From NCBI GenBank assembly GCA_945938205.1, contig CAMEUL010000009.1, positions 1-14,424 of the forward strand: a DNA stretch of 14,424 nt, read 5' to 3'. The position numbers and the translations under genes were made by a program. The notes below the pieces were generated by a model that worked only from the letters and a program-made list of their open reading frames with translations, ran no database searches and was not told the DNA's origin. Shown here piece by piece: positions 6,581 through 12,200 of this stretch. Position 1 is the first letter of the stretch; every line of letters starts with the position of its first letter. The DNA is from an uncultured Traorella sp. GTDB lineage: Bacteria > Bacillota_I > Bacilli_A > Erysipelotrichales > Erysipelotrichaceae.

Positions 6581-7039
6581 TCAATGATATCTATTGCATA
6601 TTGCCCCTTCATAAGAATTAGGCGGGTACACATTACAATTTATATAAGTTCTTCCCGTATAAGGTCTATTCAATACATTTGTGATTGCTTGAGCACACCA
6701 CCAAGCACCTGATTGTCCTGTAACAGCAATTACAACGCCGTCAATAACAGTTGCAGTTAAATAGCCTACAATTACTCCTCCTATAAACACAGCTATTGAT
6801 GCCAGTGATCTTGTTTGCTCAGTATTTTCCACTCTAACAATGTTATTATTATCATCAACTGCATAAGTTAGATATTGTCCTGCATATGGACTATTTTCTC
6901 CCATTTCATATTCCAACATTTCAACACTTTCTTGAGTGAATTCAACCATTGTATATTCTTGTGCCCTTACAGGGCTGTTTCCAAAATCAGAAAATAAAAA
7001 ACAGAAGCATGTTAATAGATAAATAATTAACTTTTTCAT
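6581..7039 (-). CDS. Secreted precursor protein with Gly-rich hydrophobic segment, candidate bacteriocin or signal
   Basis: A 152-residue protein with a Sec signal peptide (MKKLIIYLLTCFCFLF, likely cleaved after PVRA, residue 26). Next comes an acidic, soluble stretch (about 27-77), a Gly/Val/Ile-rich hydrophobic segment (about 79-108, including FIGGVIVGYLTA), and a polar C-terminus rich in Asn, Tyr and Trp (GQSGAWWCAQAI) with cysteines at 115, 135 and 148. This layout suits a secreted peptide whose hydrophobic segment inserts into membranes. There is no double-glycine leader. The start has AGGAGGG seven bases upstream. It heads a small cluster just downstream of a two-component system, which often marks regulated bacteriocins or pheromones. 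I do not recognise the family. Confidence 0.78.
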   Translation of the reverse strand: MKKLIIYLLTCFCFLFSDFGNSPVRAQEYTMVEFTQESVEMLEYEMGENSPYAGQYLTYAVDDNNNIVRVENTEQTRSLASIAVFIGGVIVGYLTATVIDGVVIAVTGQSGAWWCAQAITNVLNRPYTGRTYINCNVYPPNSYEGAICNRYH

Positions 7040-7185
7040 TTTAGCCCTCCTAATTATTTGATCTATTTAATATTTATTGTCATAAATAAATCTAAACCAT
7101 ATCCATCAACTTCTCTCTTTATTAAACTTAAACCCTTTTCATTCCATGTATATTGAATCATTACTTTTGAAGCAATAAAACAAAA
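7040..7185 (-). other. Leader region of the secreted-precursor cluster with a 32-codon open frame
   Basis: This 146-base gap must hold the promoter of the precursor cluster, because a terminator lies just upstream. TTGCTT-17 bases-TATACA (about 7174-7146) is a poor candidate. A frame at 7161-7063 encodes 32 residues (MIQYTWNEKGLSLIK, then REVDGYGLDLFMTINIK) with protein-like composition but no ribosome binding site. It may be a leader peptide, a gene remnant or chance. Confidence 0.3.
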
Positions 7186-7220
7186 ACCGATTTTTTGGTC
7201 GAATTAACCAAAAAACCGGT
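7186..7220 (-). terminator. Intrinsic terminator after the histidine kinase
   Basis: Arms 7186-7199 and 7207-7220 form a 14-bp stem with one G-U wobble in the minus-strand RNA and a 7-base loop, four bases past the kinase stop codon. On the minus strand it is followed by TTTTGTTTTATT. It separates the regulator operon from the secreted-precursor cluster. Confidence 0.82.
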
Positions 7221-7223
7221 AAC

Positions 7224-7940
7224 TTAATCTAGAAATAAAATACATCTTATCTCATCTCTTTTTATCTCAATTTCACCATGATATTTTTTCACAATTATTT
7301 CTAAGAGTGTCTGAGAATCATCCTGTATCGTTGTTATTTCATTAGGATAAACAACATATGCACTTAATTCATTATTATTAACACACATATGAAATTTCAT
7401 TTTTCCTGATTCATTTATTAAACTATCATGAAACAAGCACAACATAAATGATGATAAATCCATTGCTTTCATGTTGATTTTTTCTGGAACATTAATTTTA
7501 ATGTCTAGACTTATTTGTGGATGATCCGATATGAATTTTGTCAAAAATGAATCAACATAAATGTTTATACAAATAGCAGGTGAATGAATCTTTGCACATT
7601 CTAATATTAGATTATCTATTTTTTCTTCCGTTTTATTAAACTCGCTTTTCCCCAAAAGATTTTTCATAGTATATAAATCATTCTTTATATCATGAATACA
7701 TTCTTTCAGTTCTTTATTTTCTGTAATGATTTTCTCAGCTGACTGATCCGTAATATCTACAAATTGATTTAAACTTTTCAACCTTATTTTTAGTTCATAT
7801 ATTCGCAAGTAATTTAATATGATATATCCACTTCCTAATGAAATGGCAAAAGCAAAGATTCTTGATACATTAAATAAGCCATGTAATATCACATATATTA
7901 TAATCCCTAATATAAATCCAAGTTTATAGTTCTTTTTCAT
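7224..7940 (-). CDS. Short AgrC/ComD-like sensor histidine kinase with a two-helix sensor
   Basis: A 238-residue membrane kinase of the type paired with LytTR regulators. Two helices (about residues 7-22 and 27-45) form the whole membrane part, whereas AgrC and ComD usually have six or seven. A coiled linker (about 46-80) leads to the phosphoacceptor box CIHDIKNDL, with His83 and Asn87 in the HDxxNxL pattern. The ATP-binding domain looks degenerate: the expected DNAIEA box reads HDSLINE (about 171-177), with Ser for Asn, and the GLGL box before the conserved KKYHGEIEI reads DSQTLLEII. It may be weakly active or act mainly as a phosphatase or scaffold. The first 31 residues are paralogous to the two microproteins downstream. 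It overlaps the regulator gene by 17 bases; GGGAGA precedes its ATG. Confidence 0.85.
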   Translation of the reverse strand: MKKNYKLGFILGIIIYVILHGLFNVSRIFAFAISLGSGYIILNYLRIYELKIRLKSLNQFVDITDQSAEKIITENKELKECIHDIKNDLYTMKNLLGKSEFNKTEEKIDNLILECAKIHSPAICINIYVDSFLTKFISDHPQISLDIKINVPEKINMKAMDLSSFMLCLFHDSLINESGKMKFHMCVNNNELSAYVVYPNEITTIQDDSQTLLEIIVKKYHGEIEIKRDEIRCILFLD

Positions 7941-8622
7941 GTATATCTCCCATCCTTAAAGATATATATCTGGATTTTATTGTTCCCCATCTTCTTCTAC
8001 TTACTTGTATTTCCTCTCCATTTACTAAGGTTAATGAATGTTCTTTATTATTTATACTCGTAATTTTAGATAAATTGACAATATAACTATTATTTACTCT
8101 TAAAAAATGTTCAGTTAAATTTTGTTGAGTTTCCTTTAGAGTATCATATGTTAAGCGATATGTCTTTTTGTTTTCTGACAAAAGATACATAATTCCATCT
8201 GACAAATAAACCATTAATATATCACTTTCTCTAATCCGTATTTTTTCTCCAACTATTGATAGTGACAGCATATTGATCTTTTGCAACTTCGAACGAACAA
8301 ACTGTATTTTTGAAACAAGAAGACTATCAATTTCTCGTTTAGGAATAAATCCTAATACATTTGAATTAAACGTGTCAATCATCAGTTCTTCATAATTTGA
8401 TATGTAAACGATAAACAATTGTTTGTTTTCATGATTTCTAATGTAATCTATGCCATTCACCTTGTTTAGATGAATATCCAGCAATAATAAATCATAATAA
8501 ATACTACTTGAACTATAACTATCTACATCTGTGTAAACATGCACTAAATCCGTTTCTAAGTTTAATAAACTAAGTATTTTTTGTTGAAAATATATATTGT
8601 CTTCTAAAATTGCAATCTTCAT
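7924..8622 (-). CDS. LytTR-family response regulator (AgrA/ComE-like)
   Basis: A 232-residue cytoplasmic transcription regulator. The receiver domain (about 1-125) has the acidic pair ELD/LEDN (Glu7, Asp8), phosphoacceptor Asp49 in LLLLDIHLN, Ser75, and Lys95 in FIPKRE. The LytTR DNA-binding domain (about 132-232) shows the typical FLRVNNSYIVNLSKI and the basic QVSRRRW segment. The start chosen is ATG 8622, with AGGAAA nine bases upstream and the standard MKIAILEDN beginning; in-frame ATGs at 8640 and 8649 lack a better site. It is followed by its kinase with overlap. Relatives activate peptide-signal or bacteriocin operons, so the secreted-precursor cluster downstream is the likeliest target. 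Confidence 0.92.
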   Translation of the reverse strand: MKIAILEDNIYFQQKILSLLNLETDLVHVYTDVDSYSSSSIYYDLLLLDIHLNKVNGIDYIRNHENKQLFIVYISNYEELMIDTFNSNVLGFIPKREIDSLLVSKIQFVRSKLQKINMLSLSIVGEKIRIRESDILMVYLSDGIMYLLSENKKTYRLTYDTLKETQQNLTEHFLRVNNSYIVNLSKITSINNKEHSLTLVNGEEIQVSRRRWGTIKSRYISLRMGDIHEKEL

Positions 8623-8665
8623 TCTTAATTTCCTATTCATTAAAACCATACGTATTTATAGAAAA

Positions 8666-8694
8666 ATTTTATCATTATTTTATGCGTCGGTCAA
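8666..8694 (-). promoter_or_regulatory. Sigma-A-type promoter of the response regulator-kinase operon
   Basis: On the minus strand: TTGACC (8694-8689), a 17-base spacer, and TAAAAT (8671-8666) preceded by TGA, giving an extended -10 as well. The start point would be near 8659, about 37 bases before the regulator ATG. The match is good enough for steady expression without an activator. Confidence 0.78.
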
Positions 8695-8861
8695 CACACC
8701 TAAAAATAGCAATATACGTTTACATTAGATATTTTACAAAAGCATTCACTTGGGAAAATCTAAATTACGTAACTGTAGCCATTTTAGCCACTTTTTTAAC
8801 TAAAACTAACTAAAATCACTATTTTTAACTTAATCGGTAGGGTCAAAACAGGGTCAGAGAT

Positions 8862-9090
8862 TTACCCTAAAAACATCTTCATTTTATCTCTAATATCAGG
8901 GAACATATGAGAGTATCTTTCTTATAGTGAATGATAAAGTAACTTTAACTGTATATTGAATTTTTTCAAGATAATCGTTTGTATAACCTAGTTTGATTAA
9001 TTCGTTTTGCCATGCTTCTATATGAGGTATCTTAATTTTATCAACATACATTTCTCCAAAATAATCCTTGATATAAAGTGTATCCCATTG
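8862..9090 (-). pseudogene. Remnant of a tyrosine recombinase (phage/ICE integrase) with an internal deletion
   Basis: Two fragments in different frames lie side by side. The first (9090 to about 8930) reads DYFGEMYVDKIKIPHIEAW and QNELIKLGYTNDYLEKIQ, the typical core-binding (SAM-like) domain of tyrosine recombinases. The second (8921-8862) reads RYSHMFPDIRDKMKMFLG and a stop, matching the extreme C-terminus with the catalytic tyrosine in YSHMFPDI. Roughly the whole catalytic domain between them is missing, and the frame shifts at the junction. The N-terminal DNA-binding domain is absent too: a TGA stands at 9093-9091. The gene is therefore dead. It marks a former integration site next to the regulator operon. 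Confidence 0.82.
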
Positions 9091-9208
9091 TCAAGACATT
9101 GACACCCCAAAATATTAATTAACTTTACTTTTCACATCCCCTAAAAGTGTCCCTAAAACTTCTTGGCAAAACCCCTAAATATTTTGGTTACCCTAAATAA
9201 CAGAATAA
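9091..9208. repeat. Short repeated motifs near the integrase remnant (CCCTAAA x4; TGTCAA/TTGACA)
   Basis: CCCTAAA occurs at 9139-9145, 9151-9157, 9173-9179 and 9191-9197, with a fifth copy at 8865-8871 over the integrase stop codon. An inverted repeat TGTCAA-GACA-TTGACA lies at 9089-9104. CTTGGCA (9162-9168) is the inverse of TGCCAAG (9215-9221). Clusters like this can be recombinase arm-binding sites, but function is unproven. No gene is visible here. Confidence 0.4.
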
Positions 9209-9233
9209 AACCTCTGCCAAGTTGACAGAGGTT
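9209..9233 (-). terminator. Intrinsic terminator downstream of the MazF-like gene
   Basis: Inverted repeat AACCTCTG / CAGAGGTT, arms 9209-9216 and 9226-9233, with a 9-base loop. On the minus strand it is followed by TTATTCTG after the run of T that closes the stem. It lies 71 bases past the toxin-like gene's stop codon. Confidence 0.7.
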
Positions 9234-9234
9234 C

Positions 9235-9287
9235 AAGGGCGCTAGGCCATAATATGAATTAAAAGGGCGTTTAGCCATAATTCGATT
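9235..9287. repeat. Two imperfect 25-base direct repeats, 28-base period
   Basis: Copies at 9235-9259 and 9263-9287 share AAGGGCG, GCCATAAT and a GA near the end, differing at about six positions. Each has a small GGC-N5-GCC fold-back. They lie between the terminator and the MazF-like gene, close to the integrase remnant, where recombinase or replication-related binding sites would be expected. No protein is encoded. Confidence 0.55.
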
Positions 9288-9304
9288 ATATATTAACACT
9301 AATT

Positions 9305-9819
9305 CTATTTTATGTCAACTTTCGTAAATAATTCGATAAATTTTTTATCAATCATATCCATTACTTCGCTTGTTACTGTTAGTTTTCGTATTGGATCATA
9401 TTGATTAACAGGTTTTAAAATTCTTTTTTTACTTATTGTTGTTATTTGATGGACTTTCGCATATGTATGTTCTTTTAATTTATGATATCTAGAAGAAACT
9501 TGATTGCACATTTCTAGTTTGGTATTCGTTTCATTTATTTCGTCCAGCGAAGTTTCTTCATTCCATCTAGAAATAGATTCTAAAACATTTTGAAGATTTA
9601 AATATATTTCATTATATATTGATTTTTTTATTGTGTCTTCTAAGTCTAAATGGTATTTATGATATTTTGAAGTTAATGGAACAATTGTCAACAATTCATT
9701 TGTAGATCTATCTTTTTTTTTAATACTATTGCAAAATGCTTTCCTTTGATTTCACTTCCTACTTGTGGAGAGAAATCTGCAAGTATAACTGATCCCCTTT
9801 TAAAAGTATAATAATTCAT
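9305..9819 (-). pseudogene. MazF/PemK-like endoribonuclease toxin, frameshifted at a run of nine A
   Basis: The gene starts at ATG 9819 with AGGAG nine bases upstream and reads MNYYTFKRGSVILADFSPQ, then GSEIKGKHFAIVL, the beta-strand start of MazF/PemK toxins (G-x-I/V-x-x-ADF and the substrate-pocket IKGKHFAIV). It then enters nine A (9721-9713) and stops at 9688. One frame over, the protein continues KDRSTNELLTIVPLTSKYHK to 9305; TIVPLTSK is a family hallmark. One extra A, or two fewer, restores a product of about 171 residues, longer than the usual 110-120 because of an extra C-terminal half. The intact toxin would cut RNA. No antitoxin is visible. It could be truly broken, or read through by slippage at the A run. 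Confidence 0.8.
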
Positions 9820-9847
9820 TATCCAACTCCTCTCTCATTACAAATTA

Positions 9848-10222
9848 CTATTTATCTTCGATACTTTTGTTTTCTTCGGATTTAAGATATTTATTATCAC
9901 ATTCATTTTTATGAATTCTTTTTATTCTTTTCTCCTCTAAAGCAATAATTTCATTCATTCTATAATCAAATTCACATTTATTGATAACACCTGTTTCATA
10001 TAATGTTTTAGCTTCTTTTGCTAAATATGATGTATCATAAATATTAATTATATCTTTTAATACCCATTTTGCTGATTCTAAAAATATAGGGACTGCTATA
10101 AATGTAGACAATAATTTAAATAATTCGTTATCGGTTCTTGATGCAATAACTAAATATGTAGCCGCAATTGAGATAGCTATGGTAAATGCTATGTAACTAC
10201 TTAATCTTAATTTTTTTATCAT
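9848..10222 (-). CDS. Membrane protein with two helices and a short cytoplasmic SHOCT-like tail
   Basis: A 124-residue protein with a basic start, two probable helices (about residues 9-27 and 35-55), and a charged tail. The tail segment AKTLYETGVINKCEFDYRM (about 71-89) resembles the SHOCT short C-terminal domain (a helix, then G-x-I-x-x-x-E-F). The extreme end is highly charged (KSEENKSIEDK). The start at 10222 overlaps the stop of the upstream small gene as ATGA and has AAAGGAT nearby. It lies 28 bases ahead of the MazF-like gene and may be cotranscribed with it. No precise function recognised. Such proteins occur in mobile elements. Confidence 0.65.
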   Translation of the reverse strand: MIKKLRLSSYIAFTIAISIAATYLVIASRTDNELFKLLSTFIAVPIFLESAKWVLKDIINIYDTSYLAKEAKTLYETGVINKCEFDYRMNEIIALEEKRIKRIHKNECDNKYLKSEENKSIEDK

Positions 10223-10434
10223 TTTTCATCATCCTTTCTAAATGTTTGATTATAATCATTCATATCAGTAATTTTATTATTGTTACATACAATTTTTTCT
10301 CTTCCTTGTAATACATGAATGTATGCTTGATTAATTGGTTTTGGTAAATTTAATGATCCTTCTTCTTTTTTAGATAATTTGAATTTCATATCAAGATAGA
10401 TCCGCTTTACGGAAACACTTCCTCCTTCCCTCAT
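10219..10434 (-). CDS. Hypothetical small protein, possibly a 5'-truncated gene
   Basis: A 71-residue soluble, basic and Asn-rich protein (contains LNLPKPINQAYIHVLQGREK). It starts 23 bases after the stop of the second ABC fusion gene and ends in an ATGA overlap with the next gene, so it is probably translated. ATG 10434 has no ribosome binding site in front. The only good one (AAGGAGG) lies just inside the frame, with no in-frame ATG, GTG or TTG at the right distance after it; the next ATG (10389) is too far. That suggests either a shortened gene or rearrangement at this point. I do not recognise a family. Confidence 0.5.
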   Translation of the reverse strand: MREGGSVSVKRIYLDMKFKLSKKEEGSLNLPKPINQAYIHVLQGREKIVCNNNKITDMNDYNQTFRKDDEK

Positions 10435-10457
10435 AAATTTTAGTAACTATATTTTAA

Positions 10458-12200
10458 TCATCCATTATCCTGATTATCTTTTAGGATTTCATTGATTCTC
10501 TCTTGTTTTAGTTTTCTCATCAAAAACAATAATACTCCCAAATAGATGAAATATACTAATAATCCACTGCCAATTTCAAACAGTCTTTCGGATATTGTTA
10601 GACTATAATTTGTGAATAATTGAAAAAGAAATTGTTGGAAGATCAAGACAATAAGATATACGATCGTAAAAATCTGTATTTTTAATTTCAGATTTTCTTT
10701 TTTGATAATTTCTACTGGCACTCCTAATGCTACAAAGATTGAACTGTCTTTCATGGCATGCTTTGTATCAAGAGAAACATAAATCAGCATGGTCATAATA
10801 ATCCCAACCATTAATACCATTTCTGCCACTTGAAATGCAATTTGATAAACTTGTTTCTGCTGTTTTTCTTTTACTTGTTCATCATAGAGAGGACTTTCAA
10901 ATATCAGTTTGGAGTTTTCTTGGAGTCTTTGATAGGCTTCATCCATATTTTCATATTCCGCTATAACCTGAAAATAAGTAGCTTGATTATAAATAGAATC
11001 ATAAAGAGGCTGTCCATCACGGGTATTATTTTCCTTAAAGTAATTTATAAAACTAGCTTCATCATAATATACCGCTTCTCTTTCAATATCTTTTTCTTCA
11101 ATAATTCCAGAAATGGTTACATCCATATCATAGAAAACAGAATTCACTTTATATTTAACTTTGATGGTTTGTCCAATAGGATCTCCACTGAACCTTTCTG
11201 CGACATTTTGATTGATGCAAATTGTTAATCCGTTAGGATATGTTCCTTCAATTGACAACGAATTGTTAACATAAGGAACCATCAGGAAGCGATCGTTTTT
11301 CCCTTCATAGAACAGTGAAGTCGCTTCAAAAATAGGTTTTGCGTTCAACTCTTCTGCATTAAAATCATAGTTCTCTATTTTACTTTGCACATAGATCCTG
11401 TTTTTTGATACTGCATCAAGAGATGGATTCGCTTGAAACATCATTTTTTCAATTCCATATAATGTGAAGGCTCCGCCACATAATAAAGCAATAACAAATG
11501 AAAAGAGCAAACTTTTCTTCACCAGTATCTTTTTCAAATAAGTATTCACTTGTTGGATATCTATGTCAGGCTTTGATGTTGGAAGGTTTATTACATCTCT
11601 ATCACGAACAATCGTTTTCTGAAGCGTATGATTTTTGATCGTATAGATTTGATCAGCATATTGTTCGACAATCATTGGATCATGTGTTGCAACAATGATC
11701 ATACAATGCTTCGATATTTCTTTGAATAACTGCATAACCATTTGCTTGTTTTCCTGATCTAAGGATTCAGTTGGTTCATCACACAGAATAATTGATGGAT
11801 TTTGAAATAACGCACGAGCGATTCCAATACGTTGTTTTTGTCCACCGGAACACTCATTTGGATAATGATCTAAAATTGATTCTAATCCCAACTTCTCAAT
11901 GATCATTTCTTTTTCAGTTACATTCGATTGAGTGATTTCATGAGCAAGATATATGTTGTCTCTTACATTTAAACTTTGGATCAATTCATAATTTTGAAAG
12001 ATTGTCGCAATCGTTCCATCGGTATGAATCGATCCTGAACTGACGGATTCAAACCCGGCAAGCATATTCAATAATGTACTTTTTCCGCTACCACTCTCAC
12101 CAACAATAACATGAATTCCACAGTGATTGATGGATAGTTCGAGATCTTTAAAAATCAGAGTTGAATCGAATGATTTTGTAACCTTTTTACATTCAATCAT
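10458..12200 (-). CDS. ABC transporter, fused ATPase and FtsX/MacB-like permease, 580 residues
   Basis: Probable exporter half. The ATPase (about 1-205) has Walker A GESGSGKS (34-41), Q-loop Gln69, signature CSGGQKQR (117-124), Walker B IILCDEP (137-143) and switch His173 in ATHD. It follows the MacB/LolD-like pattern of lipid, peptide or antibiotic transporters. A helix at about 229-250, a roughly 200-residue extracytoplasmic domain (about 250-455), and three C-terminal helices (about 460-490, 510-530, 545-565) give the four-helix FtsX layout. The start overlaps the upstream fusion's stop as ATGA, with GGAGGAAG ahead. It probably pairs with that protein as a heterodimer. Substrate unknown; a peptide or antibiotic is inferred. 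Confidence 0.88.
   Translation of the reverse strand: MIECKKVTKSFDSTLIFKDLELSINHCGIHVIVGESGSGKSTLLNMLAGFESVSSGSIHTDGTIATIFQNYELIQSLNVRDNIYLAHEITQSNVTEKEMIIEKLGLESILDHYPNECSGGQKQRIGIARALFQNPSIILCDEPTESLDQENKQMVMQLFKEISKHCMIIVATHDPMIVEQYADQIYTIKNHTLQKTIVRDRDVINLPTSKPDIDIQQVNTYLKKILVKKSLLFSFVIALLCGGAFTLYGIEKMMFQANPSLDAVSKNRIYVQSKIENYDFNAEELNAKPIFEATSLFYEGKNDRFLMVPYVNNSLSIEGTYPNGLTICINQNVAERFSGDPIGQTIKVKYKVNSVFYDMDVTISGIIEEKDIEREAVYYDEASFINYFKENNTRDGQPLYDSIYNQATYFQVIAEYENMDEAYQRLQENSKLIFESPLYDEQVKEKQQKQVYQIAFQVAEMVLMVGIIMTMLIYVSLDTKHAMKDSSIFVALGVPVEIIKKENLKLKIQIFTIVYLIVLIFQQFLFQLFTNYSLTISERLFEIGSGLLVYFIYLGVLLFLMRKLKQERINEILKDNQDNG

Noticed and set aside
7105..7130. LytTR-like binding repeats (TAAGTTTAA and GAAGTTGAT on the minus strand) before the secreted precursor
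   Set aside because: Each is close to the AgrA-type consensus, but their 17-base offset is not the usual about 21, and such AT-rich matches are expected by chance.
8768..8776. ACAGTTACG, an AgrA-like half-site upstream of the regulator operon
   Set aside because: No partner at the right spacing, and it lies about 110 bases from the predicted transcription start.
8610..8813. Plus-strand 67-residue frame over the regulator promoter
   Set aside because: It overlaps the start of the regulator gene and its promoter on the other strand and lacks recognisable features.
10830..11228. Plus-strand 132-residue Phe/Ile-rich frame
   Set aside because: It is the antisense shadow of the 580-residue ABC fusion; no ribosome binding site or family features.
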